Shown here: positions 22,138-34,900 of the stretch, piece by piece | Layout: every line of letters starts with the position of its first letter | Numbering within the stretch: position 1 is the stretch's first letter | DNA from: Hymenopus coronatus | Lineage: Eukaryota; Arthropoda; Insecta; Mantodea; Hymenopodidae | Length of the DNA: 64,000 bases | Assembly: GCA_030762935.1 (NCBI GenBank) | Contig: CM060900.1 | Span: 392,077,632 to 392,141,631, forward strand | Reading direction: 5' to 3' | Notes under the pieces: generated by a model | Told to the model about the DNA's origin: nothing | What the model saw: only the letters and a program-made list of their open reading frames with translations | Databases searched by the model: none | Made by a program: the position numbers and the translations under genes

Positions 22138-22378
22138 GGCCTCGCCGTGGCCGAGTGGTTAGACCACTTACCTCTCACCTAGACGGCCCGGGTTCAATCT
22201 AAAACGACCGCATGTGAGATTTGAGGTGGACAAAGCGGCGCAGGGGCGGGTTTTTCTCCGGATTCTCAGATTTCCCCCGCCATCGCATTCCACCGGTGCT
22301 CCATCTTCATTCCATGTATCACCAGTGCAATCTCTTGCGGTGCCACAAGTAGTAAAAGCGGGCGTTAAACACTATCAA
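22138..22378 (+). mobile_element. tRNA-derived SINE (family S1, short-tail type)
   Basis: The head at 22138-22205 has an A box near TGGCCGAGTGGTTAGA and a B box GGGTTCAATCT. The body reads CGCATGTGAGATTT, GGGCGGGTTTTTCTCC, CATTCCACCGGTGC, and a tail ATTCCATGTATCACC, CTTGCGGTGCC, AGTAAAAGCGGGCGTTAAAC. The same tail occurs at 26180-26367 and 29652-29845 on the minus strand. The first half is shared with the long-tail type, and the second half differs. Confidence 0.85.
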
Positions 22379-23047
22379 AATAAAAGTACAGGAATGACGT
22401 ACTACAAAATTACTGCCTATACAAAACCCGCTGAACTTAACGAGTTTTTGGACTGAGGATAATGTGATGAAATCGATATGTTTGAGAACGATCAAACCAC
22501 AAGTCTTTTAAGCCTTGAAAATAATTGCCAAAAATGGCTGTGTCGACAACATTAACTGCAGGACGGCTGATATACTTAGGTACCTTAAGGTTTTCTTATA
22601 TGTTAATTATAGGGATATCTACCTATAAACTAAGTTGGCTTAAGCTCCATGTATGAAGAACGCTTTAGGACTTAAGGACCTAGGACTTAAGCCGAGATTA
22701 CAATGAACTTCACTTAACGTGACGGGATGTAACTTTTAAGATAAGAAATGCTGATAAACTGAAGACCGCTTTAACTTAGTTACCGGAATTACTTTGATTG
22801 GTAGTTTTTATTAACTACTTCATGCTACACTTACGCCGATTGGTTCTAATTACCATGAAACGTAACTTTACGTAACGGGAACGAAAAGTTTGACACTGTC
22901 AAACTCAAGTTATTTCGCGTTAAGTAACGTTAAATCAATGGCTCAATTTAATACAATGTGTTAGAATTTCACGTTACATTTAAGCTCGTAATCGTGGGTG
23001 CCTAGAGTCGGAAGCCTGTCGAGAAGCCAATGTCATTTAATCAGATT
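22379..23047. other. Unassigned DNA
   Basis: No coding region or repeat is recognised. Confidence 0.45.
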
Positions 23048-23205
23048 GAAGAACCCGGAACGAGGGATCTGTCCTCAGCCAAGCATGAGAGTGAGCAAGT
23101 AGAAGATAGGAAGTGAAAGCGAGATGGATAATAGAAACGTTGATGATGGGCCACCTAGATGAGAAACGAGCGATCTAACCACGGTACCGTTATTATTCCC
23201 ATTTC
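23048..23205 (-). mobile_element. SINE fragment (family S1, long-tail type)
   Basis: This stretch matches the minus-strand text of the 6190-6542 copy: AACCCGGAACGAG, CATGAGAGTGAG, GTGAAAGCGAGATGGAT, AATAGAAACGTTGATGATGG. A deletion joins the body to the end of the head (GATCTAACCACGGTACCG), so most of the tRNA-like head is lost. Confidence 0.7.
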
Positions 23206-24615
23206 CTTACTTAACATTGGCCGGGTTTCAAAATAATCGCTTACTCGATGTCTCCTTGCTATAAAGTGCTTATTTTGATTCGTAGTTCCTAACGTTATTT
23301 TACCTTTGCTGCACTAGTTGCACGTTTCAAAATCGAATACATTACACTTTAATTTTAACTAGTTACAAACTAGCGATATGAAGCTATTGGGCGTAAATGA
23401 ATTCCAACATACGATGAAGTTAGAAACCTACATTTTCTGTACATATATATTTATTGTGTCCTGTGTTAACAACGATGTGTTCTCTATCCCATACTCTACC
23501 AGGAAACTTTAATTCTTCCTAATAGCGTAAATAGGCATATATTTTAGAAATCGTTATATAGTAAAAGCTAATAGCTACAATTTAAAATGGCATGGTTGGT
23601 CAAGTGCTATTCCCGATTTTTGTTTTTACTTTTTGTTGCCTAAGTAATAATTATTGACAATAAACATAATATGAACACTGTATTTGTTAATGCAGTAAAA
23701 CAGGTGACCTTGCTATTCAATTCAAATGGCGGCCTGTAAATTTAATGCTTGGAAAAACCATAATTGGAATTGTAGTATTTTTGTTTCTCGGACTTTCAAT
23801 CTTTTACACTTCAAACACTTCAAACTGTCTTTAGACTATAACTTAAGCATTAGTGTTAAATTTCATTCCAAGGTTGCTCTCCAAATATGTCATATTTAGA
23901 TCTAAAACTCTATCCCACTTATGGCAGATCAAACACTGATTTACTAGCAAAATATATTAGTACATAACCGATATGTAATGTTTTCTAGGAATAAACAGAA
24001 ATAAATTATTAATTGTTATTTCAAGCACTTGCCGAACATTACAATTACTGCCACTCTCGACTTTTCGTAAATTTAATTTACAAAGATTCCAATCTCCAAA
24101 TGATTACTTCGTCCAAATGTGAAACAGTTGGAGTTAGGGGAATGATCTCTCTTTCAAGCAAGCCGACTTTAGCAGATATAATAAAAATTGCCCCTTACAG
24201 TCAAATTTTGAATGTTTTGTAATCTTCGGACTACGTTGTCGATATAGTTTGGTTTATTCTTATAATGAAAAAAGTTCAAAGCAATTTATTTTTACAGTCC
24301 AGAGTAACCAAATATGTACCTAATTATTTTTTTTTCTAAATATGTTTTCTTTCTGCAGCAAACCTTTGTAGTAGTTGAAATATATCACCTCCTACACACT
24401 CAAATGCCCAGACATTTGAACAGAATACATTACTGACTAGAGGATTCAAGTATAGAAGTACTACAAAGCAGTCAGTTAATGGATGGTAGCATAATTAAAC
24501 TCCCATAGTCTTAAAGGCCTATTCTTGAATGATGTCCAAGTATTCTGCATGTCGCATATAGGATTAGCTTTATGTTAGATTTGCCATGGAATCTGAATAT
24601 TTTCCTCATTTTCAG
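23206..24615. other. Unassigned AT-rich DNA
   Basis: No coding region or repeat is recognised. If 24616-24757 is an exon, this stretch would be the intron upstream of it. Confidence 0.45.
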
Positions 24616-24757
24616 GCGGGCTCAGAGGAGTACGTAAAGCAAACAACTGTCAAGGAGTCCCGACAGAGCACCAGAAGCAGCAGCACCAGCAGCCATCAGT
24701 ATCGTCCTGTTCAGCTAGATAATATCCCATTACCCACAACCGGTGGTCACGTAACAG
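24616..24757 (+). CDS. Candidate internal exon of an unidentified host gene
   Basis: A 142-bp block with exon-like features lies between an acceptor (pyrimidine-rich TTTTCCTCATTTTCAG ending at 24615) and a donor (AACAG|GTACGT at 24757/24758). In frame from 24616 it encodes 47 codons, beginning AGSEEYVKQTTVKESRQS, with a Ser/Thr-rich middle and an ending IPLPTTGGHVTG. Codon composition and GC content differ from the AT-rich flanks. Exon length 142 leaves one base over, so the donor would be in phase 1. The low-complexity, Ser/Thr/Gln-rich text suggests a disordered linker of a larger protein. I do not recognise the gene. Confidence 0.6.
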
Positions 24758-26179
24758 GTACGTCAGTCATCTATTTCTTTCTCAATATAATCAACATGTT
24801 GCATAAAATAGTTCTATTAAACAGATAAATTTCATTAATGATTGTCACATGTAATACTGTAGGATAATAGTTGTACGTGTTGATCTGCATTCTTCACAAT
24901 AATAATAGCACGGATAAATTTTGTTCTTATTCAAACCATGAAAAATGTGATATGAATGATGAAGTGTAAACTATATGCTGATTATGAAAAACATATCCTC
25001 AATTTAAGCTAAGTTCGGCGTTCACTGGATTGATAGAGCAAGACAAGTTTGCTGGCCGCCGCTCTCGCTTGGCTTTTCCTTGACCTATGCGGGGTGTACT
25101 CGAGGTCTGTGGGTAATGAAATAAGATCAGAAGATAGCAGGTAAAATCTGCTTAACAGCTAAAATCGGGGAAAGCTCCCACCCCTTTCAGAAATATAATT
25201 GCGTGCACCTCCTCCGGTAGTCAATGTATACATTTCCAGTAGGTGCTGTAATTAGAATAAGGCATATGGCAAATTTAGAAAAAGAGCAAGTAATCTTACT
25301 TTCGACAGTGTTTGGGTTTCTGTATCTTGGGTCAAGGAAATGCCTGCAACGTAAAAAGTTATGCTTTCTCAAATCCATGTAGTAATTTCTAAAATACCGT
25401 CCAATAGTATCGCTCAACTTGTTTGGAAAATCATATTGCGCCGAAACTAAAGGGTATCTTGCTATGGATTTCTTGTTAACGGGTTATAAAAGTCTTTACG
25501 CATACAATTTCATGGTTGGTCTGAATACACCGACTACCGATACGAGTAGTATAGGTTCTTGCAGATAGTTGTCTTTCATCTTCCCGAAGATAACTTCGAG
25601 CTATGCATTTTATGAAGACTGCCATTCACGGTATTATATAACAGAACCATTTCTCATTCAGGTATTAGCATATGCTAAAAGAATTTTGAAATTTCGCCCT
25701 CCTAGAGTGTGCGCTGAGACAAATGGGTCGTATTCATATGCATCATACGTGTGTCACACCATTTGTATGGCTTGCTAAAGTACGAATATCGCAAAAGGCA
25801 TTTGTTACTTGCGATGATCAGGTCATCACTCTGTTAGTGTAGGAGGCGAGTTTCCAGTTGCTGGCTGCGATTTTTAAACCAGCCGTGTGATTACCACAGG
25901 GTCGCGAGAGAGCCGACCAAGGACGTGAGTGGGTTTAATGTTTTTATTTGTCCCCGTCTTGATGTTACCTTTCGACTGCCAGATGCAGCATTGCACTTTT
26001 GACAGTTCAATGGTTGTATTTTAACATATTAACTAAAAATGTATAGCTTTACATGAGAAACAAGTGCGCACCTCTTCGATTCACATAATGGAAAGTGGGC
26101 GCCCGCCTTCAATATTTTATAGATTAGAAAGAAGATACTGCATCATATAGGTCATGCAAGTTCAACAAAGGAGTTTTTT
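24758..26179. other. Unassigned DNA
   Basis: No further exon candidate, tRNA-like head or repeat is recognised. It would be intronic if the exon upstream is real. Confidence 0.4.
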
Positions 26180-26367
26180 TATAGTGTTCAACACCCGCTT
26201 TTACTATATAGGCACCGCAAGCGATGAAACTGATGATACGTGAAATGAAGATGGAGAACCCGGAGAAAACGCGCCCCTGCACCACTTTGTCCCACATGTG
26301 GTCGCATGGGATCGAACCCAAGCCGCCTTGGTGAGAGTGATGTAATCACTCGGCCACGGCGCAGCCT
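26180..26367 (-). mobile_element. tRNA-derived SINE (family S1, short-tail type)
   Basis: On the minus strand the head starts at about 26367 with GGCTGCGCCGTGGCCGAGTG (A-box region) and has the B box GGGTTCGATCC. The tail is GATACGTGAAATGAAG, GCGGTGCC and AGTAAAAGCGGGTGTTGAAC-like text. The plus-strand reading shows all of these in reverse complement. Confidence 0.8.
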
Positions 26368-26456
26368 CAATAAATAAGTAGATGCTTTTGCAATGGTCTA
26401 ATCGTGTGAAGCTGTTTCTTGCCAGCTAGTGGCAACTTTGTGTCCAATTGATGCAT

Positions 26457-26496
26457 AATGGTTTGTATATGAGGAATTCCTTATATACAAACCATT
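26457..26496. repeat. 40-bp near-perfect palindrome
   Basis: AATGGTTTGTATAT at 26457-26470 faces its complement at 26483-26496, around a GAATTC-containing centre. By eye only one pair (26471 with 26482, G-T) is not Watson-Crick. Confidence 0.9.
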
Positions 26497-28867
26497 TCAG
26501 CTCATTCACGTGACGTATTAAAGAAACGATCGCTTTTGAATAAGGGACACTTTTCAATTACTTTTAAAGATTTTGCCCAATGTAGTGCTGAAGGATCCTA
26601 TCGTTAAAACGTGCAACGTTGTTAATAACACCTCCTTTAAGAAACAATAACTTACATCAAACACTTAGCAACATGTTGAGAAAAGCAGAAATATTCCCTT
26701 TGTGATACAAAATGAAGATCCTCATATTCGGTTCAAAGCTGTTGGTGTCCAAGGAAAGCAATGGTCAGCTCGTAATCAGGTAAACATTGATTGAGAGCAA
26801 CAACTGCTTACAATTCCCAGTACACATAATGCATTGTCATTATGGCCACACTAAAGGTGGGCTTGAAGCTAATAGGCAGGAACGAATCTAGTTTGTAATT
26901 TAAGTACGTAAGGACAAATTCATGAAATCTAAAACAGGAATTTAACGGCCCTCATCTGTAGTGGATGGAGTCATCTGAATGCTATGATACTGAGTGGCAT
27001 TGAGTAACACTTATAAAATTAGACTACGTTGGTACTGGTGTATCAAATACGTTTCTGTTCATGGGACGCAGCCACGCAATTTAAAATTTACCTAATATAT
27101 GGTGACGATTATTTCAAAGATAAATAAAAACAACCTTTAGGATGACCAAATACATAGAACATGACCAGTAGGTTGTTAATATGTTAATTACAGCACTCAT
27201 AGGAGCGTTGGGTAAAAGCAGGTGTAATGTGTGTAGTAATGAGAAACATGAGTGCGAAAGAATCGGACACAGCAAGACGGCAATCTGCATGAAATCTAAG
27301 CTACCACTGCTTATATCCATTTTTTGACTCTGTATAACTGATCTTGTTGAAATACGCCTTACATCTGCCCTTCAAAAGGGTAGGAAGCATCTATTATGTT
27401 GATGCTGCGCTTTTTCGCAGTTTACTGTTAGCAATCAGGAAATACAGGAGGTGCTTATGCTTATATGTTTTAATTCCATGCACTAAATTTAGGGCGTTAA
27501 TAAAGATACAGAAAAAGATATTGTTATTTGAGAGCATGTTTCCAGACTTGGATGTCTTAGAGGAATGATCATTGGAGTTTTGTTTAAAGCAGTTTATTTC
27601 GAACACAGAAGTCTGCAGGTTGTTTTTTAGAGAACATAAAATTTTGCACATAAAACTGTGCATACAATTCATGTACAGTTGACGCCTTCTGGTCGACAAA
27701 ATGGGATGTTCTATATTTGTTGAACCATAAACCTCGGGGGGGGGGGCGGGGACAGCAGGGGCAGTCCACAAAATAATCGAAGGAGACTGTTTATGCCGAA
27801 ACTTCCCTCTCCGCTTTCGGGAGCTTCTGTTTATTTATGTGGAAACAACGTGGTGTTTGATTCCGGAAATGCTTGTTTTTGTTTCTCTCCGCTTTCTAGG
27901 GAGAGGAACTGAATGCTTTTGTCTTCCTTCCCGCCAAAACTATTAGATGGTTTCAAATGCCAAATGCAGGATTCGCCTCTTCGAAGGATTCGACAAGGCA
28001 GCTTTTCAGCCTTCTATTTTCCAACAGTTTTTATAGTATCGGAATGACCTATTTGCTCAAGAGAAGAAAAAATATAAACATGAAGAAATGTAACTTAATA
28101 ATTTTTGTGTTACTGGTGAAGCTTATAATGATGAAACAAACTTGAAACTTTCTGTAACAAAACTATCTAAACTAAACACTCCGGGTAACGCTTAACCCGT
28201 AACAGGATGTGGGGTTTTATTTTGTTTTGGAAAGTGCGCTACTGCGGCATACGGTAAAAAAACAAGACATTTTGACAGTGTAAAACTGCACATTAATATT
28301 AATTGGTTTTCTTTGCTGTTGTAGAACTTCACCGTCTGAAGAGTATTATTCGCATATCTGAACCATCTGGTCTTTCCCTTTAAAATGTTTTTTCTTTTCT
28401 TTCTGAATCCTAAATTGGTAAGGTACTGAATGAGATGCACCTACTTTCGAAACGTTTCTTGTGTGTTGACACTGAAAGGTTGTTATTCTAACAGATACAG
28501 GGAACACCATAGCAATTTGCAAATTTTTGGCCAAAAGCTCAAAGACATAAAATCACAGTACACTGTGGTACAGATTGTTCATACCGTTTATTTCCAGAAT
28601 TACTGCTCTAAATGTTTCTGCTCCGTCATAAAAACCCAGAATAAAAACAATGAACTAACAACTATTATTATTATTCACTTTACGGAAACACCAACATCAA
28701 AAGATAAAAGCTTAATTCTCACACTTACATAGTAGGCATTCTTGAGATATACTTAGAAACTCCTGAGATCTTTGTCCAAACAACATTTTAAAACCTATAT
28801 AAAAGAATAAATCTCTGTACTCTTCTAGTTGAATGAATGGCCAGGGATACATTTACGAAAATGGAAA
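26497..28867. other. Unassigned AT-rich DNA
   Basis: No gene is recognised. The only marked local feature is a G-run near 27736-27762. Confidence 0.45.
27736..27762 (+). other. G-rich tract, possible G-quadruplex
   Basis: A run of about eleven G residues is followed by CGGGG, ACAGC and AGGGG, so at least four G-runs of three or more fall within 27 bp. Folding is inferred from this pattern only. Confidence 0.5.
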
Positions 28868-29125
28868 TGGCGTGTTATTTATGGACTCTCTTTAACTAAA
28901 TTGGGCGTGAAAAGACCGCTTAATTTTGCTCAGAGGCCTCTCTATCAGGCTTGAAGTTCTTTTACGTGCCGTAAATCTACGACACGGGACCAACGGCTTT
29001 ACTTCCCTTCCGAAGGAAGCCATGCTAAGGATTATTACACCCGAAAAAATCCATCGTCCTCCGCCGAGTTTGAACCCGCGACCTTGGGTATATGGTAACC
29101 ACTACACCACGGAGGGCGACTACAT
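28868..29125 (-). mobile_element. tRNA-derived SINE (family S2), most complete copy
   Basis: On the minus strand, the head (29125 to about 29045) has an A-box-like TGGTGTAGTGGTTA and a B box GGGTTCAAACTC. The body runs through TTCGGGTGTAATAATCC, GCATGGCTTCC, CCGTTGGTCCCGTGTCG, GGCACGTAAAAGAAC and AGAGGCCTCTGAGC to an end near GTCCATAAATAACACGCC. It is not interrupted, so it serves as the reference for the copies at 0.8, 15.4 and 39.9 kb. Confidence 0.85.
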
Positions 29126-29651
29126 TTACGAAGCTACTTACGTTTGTTGCTTTGATAGAACATGGAAAAACTGCGTAGTGTCCGAAAAACACGCATTTGC
29201 TGTTAAAAGCATGCACTAAATCCCATTACAACTTCACATTTTCTTCCGAGTACAAGCTTGGTCCGTGTAAAGGAGGTATATGCACGAAGATGCATTGGGA
29301 TCGAGGTGTTAGGGGTCTCCCCCGTGACCTAGTCATGGTTGGGGCTCTTAAGTAAAAACCGAAATAACGTGCGATTTGGTATCAGTTAGGCCGTAAACCT
29401 ACCTAACACACGGGCAGAGAGAATCTAGATCTCAAATGGCCTCAGGATGCTCTGTTTCAGAGTGTAATGGATGGAATACGGAATTAATAATTCGTTGTAC
29501 GGTTGTTCTCGAATCTTGGAATATTTTCGCGCATGTTCGTAGCAACAAACAAGTGTTCGCCATTTCAGTAAACCGAACAAAATAAACAAGATGAAAGATA
29601 GAATCATTGTCTATTTCTTATAAATTAAAGCAATATTCAAGCAGAACAAAA

Positions 29652-29845
29652 TTGTAGTGTGTTTAACGCCCGCTTTTACTACATAGGCCCCATAGGCAAT
29701 GAAATGATACATGGAATGAAGATAGAGCACCGGTGGAAGGCGATGGCGGGGAAAACCTGAGAACTCGGAGAAAACCCGCCTCTGCGCCACTTTGGTCACC
29801 ATAAATCCCACGTGCGGCCGCCTGGGATCAAATCTTGTTGAGAGA
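29652..29845 (-). mobile_element. tRNA-derived SINE (family S1, short-tail type), damaged head
   Basis: It has the same tail as 22138-22378 in reverse complement (GTGTTTAACGCCCGCTTTTA, CATGGAATGAAGATAGAGC, CCGGTGGAA, GAGAAAACCCGCC, CCCACGTGCGG). The B-box region (GGGATCAAATC on this strand) is present, but the rest of the head is no longer recognisable. Confidence 0.8.
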
Positions 29846-31640
29846 GAAGTAGAGCAAATGGCTCATACGGAACACATATCTTCTTGTGTTCTTTTTATAG
29901 CGTAAAAAGATGTTTCAGTAGAGAAAATGACTCGTACTAGTTACACTTCTTGAGTTCAGAAGGAATGTGTAAGTTCAGTAGAATGGATAAAAATTAATAT
30001 TTATTTTCTTCAAAGTAGCCAGTATATATATAACCAGGATGCACTTTCCTGCCAAATATGCATATATACCTATATATAATATACACACAATATTTACTAA
30101 GGACTCGTTTCATTTGGTACACAGGTTATCATCCACTAAGTTAAGCACAAGAACATCTTACCTCAGTATAAAGCTATCAGAATAACTATTAAATAAAGGC
30201 TGACATACGGCTTAACCGTCCACATTGCAAAAATCTCATACCAACGATAAAGTAAATGTATTGCTGACTATGCTGTTGATTAGAGTTGTGAAACTTCGTA
30301 CAGCACAACAGAATACCAAAGTGCTGTGAATAATGCTGCATTACTCACCTGTTATTGATAACTTCTGAATAATAAGCATTGGAAAACAACCGATATGTAA
30401 ATTGATACAGGGAATGTCGACGATCCATACTAGGATTGTTGCCGATCGATGCAAAACTACAAATGGACTCTTTATCAATTCTTCTAAACTTTTACCGACA
30501 ACATCGTCAATTTTGGCCAACGAAGCAAAACAAACTCGTGAGTTACAATTAAATTCGCGAAACAAATTTGAAACACAAAAACATTGGAAAATATTTCAAG
30601 TTTAAACAAATCGTATAACAGACGTAATTGTACCTTGATTTTGCATGTGTATTGCATTTTAACGAAATTTGTGGAATAAGTATTTCGCGAAAGTTAAGGT
30701 TCCGTAGTTAATACTGATACATTTCAATGTACCTGTCAACACTACTACGTTTTCGTTGTTCACGAACTGCAGGGTACATGCTCGCTGTATTTATTTTGTA
30801 TTGACAACTATACACCTTCGCACTGAAGACATGCCAGAAGTTGGCATTAGATATTTAATTGAAGAAATAATCTTGCCTTGATTTCTCATGATATTAACAT
30901 TCTTATATTTACTTCAGGAATAATTATTCTATCTAGTTAGCTTCAGTAAATTTTGTATAACAAATGTGCAAAATGTCTGCACGAGGTGACATATGGTTTG
31001 ATCGCCTTTAAAGTTACTCGTAACATCATTCTAACAACTTTGCCAAATATTCTCCATTACAGTATATAGTATCCTAATTTGTTACTGTAGTTAAATTGTT
31101 GTTTTAAACTACGCCACAATTCCTCTTAACAGAGTCATCTCCTATCAACATATAAATGTTTCTTAACCCTAACGTTAACATTACTTGGATATTTCGGTTA
31201 GATCGTATACCCTGTTCTTGGACGGACACACAAAGGCTATGCTCTCTTCTGTAACAAGATAATCTGATGTTTCTAACGCCACAAATGTGGTCACTCAAAT
31301 CAAAAGACAATTCCTATACCTAGATGAATATCAGAAATCACGATAGCTACCGTTAGTTCGCGTTCCTCTTAATGATCCGATGATGATTCGGACTACGTTT
31401 AAAACATAAGAAGGTGTCCGGAGGTTCAAATTCACAACTAAAAACATTTTATTTTCTCAGAAATTGAAACCACGTTATTTACACACAACTCCATCACATT
31501 GCTAGATAAGCAATCTCCGCATCTTTCCTATGTGGGATATACCTTTGCTTGCTGGTGTGATGAATCGAGTGAACGTAATTATACAAACAAGGTGACTCAA
31601 GTACCAGATTCAAACGTTTCTGTTGTTAAAAGAAATTGGT
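29846..31640. other. Unassigned AT-rich DNA
   Basis: No gene or repeat is recognised. Confidence 0.45.
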
Positions 31641-31840
31641 AAAATTGCTATAAGTTTTGGAGGGAAGGGAGAGGGTTGGCTAGTGAGTCAGGCGGAATGC
31701 TTCCTCCCGATCGTCTTGTCATAAATCCGTCGGTGCGGGAGTGGGTGGAGCGGTGTCGCTTGGGATGCTGGATCGGGACGGATTCTGGACCAGTCGGCCG
31801 AGCGAGATGAGGTGGTGAGGTTCTTAAAGTTGGAGGAGAG

Positions 31841-31924
31841 ATGTTTGGTTGGAGCGAGAAGCAGGAGCCGCCAGAAGCCACGTGGACAGAGTTTAGTGGC
31901 CTATACCTAGCCTTCCTCAAGAAA
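31841..31924 (+). CDS. Weak candidate first coding exon
   Basis: An ATG at 31841 opens 28 codons (MFGWSEKQEPPEATWTEF, then SGLYLAFLKK) that end at a good donor, AAA|GTGAGT (31924/31925), in phase 0. It lies in the GC-richer island at about 31650-32120, as a 5' exon might. The frame stays open past the donor to 32104, and the opposite strand is also open over much of the island, so high GC alone could explain the frame. No domain is recognised. Confidence 0.3.
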
Positions 31925-34900
31925 GTGAGTCTCAGCGAAGTAGACCACGAAGAGAAACCTGTGTATTACGCGTGTGTGCCCAGTGCCCCCCATATAGAAG
32001 ATCAACCTCCGCATCTCGACTTCGTCCCTCTCACCTTCCTCAGCTGTTACTTCTTGCAGTCTCACAAAGGTAATGCAGGACTTCAACCAAGAACGCCCTA
32101 TTGAAATATCGCCGAGGGGGCTTGCCCTTTGCACATAAATTTCTATGATCTCAAGTTATCATACAAGTAACTTTTAAGTTACCAACTCATTTATTTTGAA
32201 ACTGTGGACTTTTGAAAAGACGTAAGGGTCATTATTCGTGTAAATAACTTAAAGAAGGAAAGTTATGTGCCATATCTACTGTACCTTCAACAATTAGAAG
32301 CACCAGCAACTTTGGTCTATGAAGATCGGCAACAGTAGTAAGTGGGGTAGTTACCAAAGAAAGTTGTACAGTATAGAAAGGTGGCCATTGCTTCTTTTCG
32401 GCTAAACAAGCCCCCTATGCTAAACACTATTTGTTTAAATTTGAGCCCTAAAATCATTCTTTCAAATGGTCCTTGTTCCAGATTCGTAAGAGGTCTTTAC
32501 TTTTACATTACATATATTAAAAATATGTCCTGGTAAACGATATCGCACATGTAATTCTTTCACAGCATAGTTGTTGGTAGAAGATGTGATGGACATTGCT
32601 TTTTGATTCTTCTAGTTTCATAAAAATACAAATTACATCCTGGTACTTTTTCTTTGCATACTTACGTGTCAGGAGAAAATGTGAGTATCATTAATTTTTC
32701 AATTTTGGAATTTTAAGCGTTGTAGGAGCATATTTGTGATATCATGGTATTCTAAAATCAGGCGAGTAGCTCTTCCAAAACTAAAATATTGGTAAAATCA
32801 AAGCGTAAATAGAAAGCCAGTCATTTGGCCTGGCTCTCTTTGTTTTTCATACCACATAAATTATTTGGGCTTTAGTTTGATTAAATGGTTGTAAAATTCA
32901 AACACGGTGCTTTCACTGTACATTATGTAAGACTAGAAAATTAATTGGGAATATTTCCGGTGTAAATCATCTGAATTGTGCGCATAAAAAGAATGTAATT
33001 TATATAGGATATAGAATAGACATAAAAAGGAATGTAATCAGTGATGATACAGACAGCTTTACGATTACGAGTAAATTGTGATCGAATTTGTTCATGAGAA
33101 AGACTTGTTTAGAAAGGCGAACGTATGGAGTAATGATGATTATAAGAATAAGTTGTATTATTATATTATCATCTTGCATATGAAGAAATCTCCTAAGAAG
33201 GGCTTTGGAAGCAACATATTACATCCTCCCATACACCAATAAAATATTAACACTGTTGAGTTTAAATAGCTCGAAAGTATCTAATAATTCAAGTGCAAGT
33301 AATGTTCAAATATAGTGGACAGGAACTTTGTTATGAAAGACAAGGCATGTAATTAAACGTGTAATGCTGTTTATCTTGCTAATCCATGAATTAGCGTAAA
33401 TACTAGAGTACTTGCAAACTAAAAACTAAAACATGTGTTAAACTTCAAGAAATGAAACTTGTATTTTGTTATTTCTAGTTTTCAGAGATGCAAATTGAAG
33501 AAATGTGCACAAAAGGGAAGCAAAACAATTTCTTACTTTCCCTATTTCTAGGACTTAATGAATCAACCGCTTGCAGGCGATTTCAAGAAAAGAATTGGAA
33601 TTGATGAAATCACGGTACAATTAGTGTGGAGCTTACACGCATAACATTTCCTCTATACATTAATTTTAGAAAGTGCAAACGCTCGGAGAAAATTAAACAT
33701 AACAGTAGTAGAACTGTACAGAAAACCTATATCATTACAATTAACTTGTCTATTATTGAAACAATCAGGATTTTCGAATGTCCGTCTGTTAACTGTTGGT
33801 TTAGATTTGTGTGTTCTGAAACTTTTTGTGCAATGCAGTAAATAAATTTACTTAGAAAGAAACAAGGAGTGAGAGCAAACTGAGAACACACGGACATAAC
33901 CATTGGAATGGGTGTCTACAAATCCGTGGTGTAGAAAAATACATTTTTGCGATACAGAATTCTTCATATGGATTAATGTGGAAAATAAAGTGTGTTATTA
34001 GGAGGAAGTGTGCGTTTCAAAGCTTCAAAAGTAGCGGCAGAATTGCGATAAAGATGTGTTTTGATTCTGTAAGTGTGTAAACTGGATGATGCAATCCATA
34101 CTTAATGTCTGCGGGTAATTGATACGAAATATCCTGCAAAGTCTATACACGTGTACATTTTCTTTTCAGAAATGTCTTACTTGATGGAACGTTCTTGATG
34201 AAGTGTAAAATATATAAAGCAATTGCCTAAGGGAACAGTACTTATGCAAAAAAGTAGATAGCCAATGAAGGCCCGCAATAATGATCTTCGATTGGTTGTT
34301 CTGGAGTTTCCTTTATACTGTGAAAGCTTAAACAAAGATGCCGTCGCTCAGCCCGATAATACAGAATCCTGCTATATTTATAATGTTTACATGTGCTGGA
34401 ATCCTGCACTTGAATGTTGCCACAGCCAAAATATCTCAAGTGGCAAAGCTTGTCCGCGATACCCTCTTGCTAAAAATACTGGAGATATCTGCATATGCTA
34501 ATAAGTGGAAAGTTCTCCTTTCTCGCCGTTTCCACTCGGTTTAATTTTATGGAGAAAATTTAATTGAAACCGCCGAATCTGAGAGTGGCTTTCAACACCT
34601 TTGTAGTTGCAAGGTTGCAGGAAGCCAGTGGAGGAAATGAAACCTAATTGTTTTCAATAAATCCAGGCATACGAGTTAGCAGATTATATTCCAAGCTGAT
34701 GTCAGTGTAATAAAAAAAAAAAAAAATGTAGAACAATAATGGAAAGACTCCTTATATATCTGCTGATTGACCAAGAAGCAGTGTCTCGTCAAGGTACCAA
34801 ACAGCCATAAGCGATTGCTTTTGATAGAAACCATCTCTGTGGTCGGCTTGTACTCCAAAAGCCTAAAGGCATTGTTTTGTGTAGAGAAGTTCTTTGCCCC

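Noticed and set aside
27394..27771. Minus-strand frame of 125 codons
   Set aside because: It starts in a G-run and continues into AT-rich text with biased composition and no domain. It is treated as chance.
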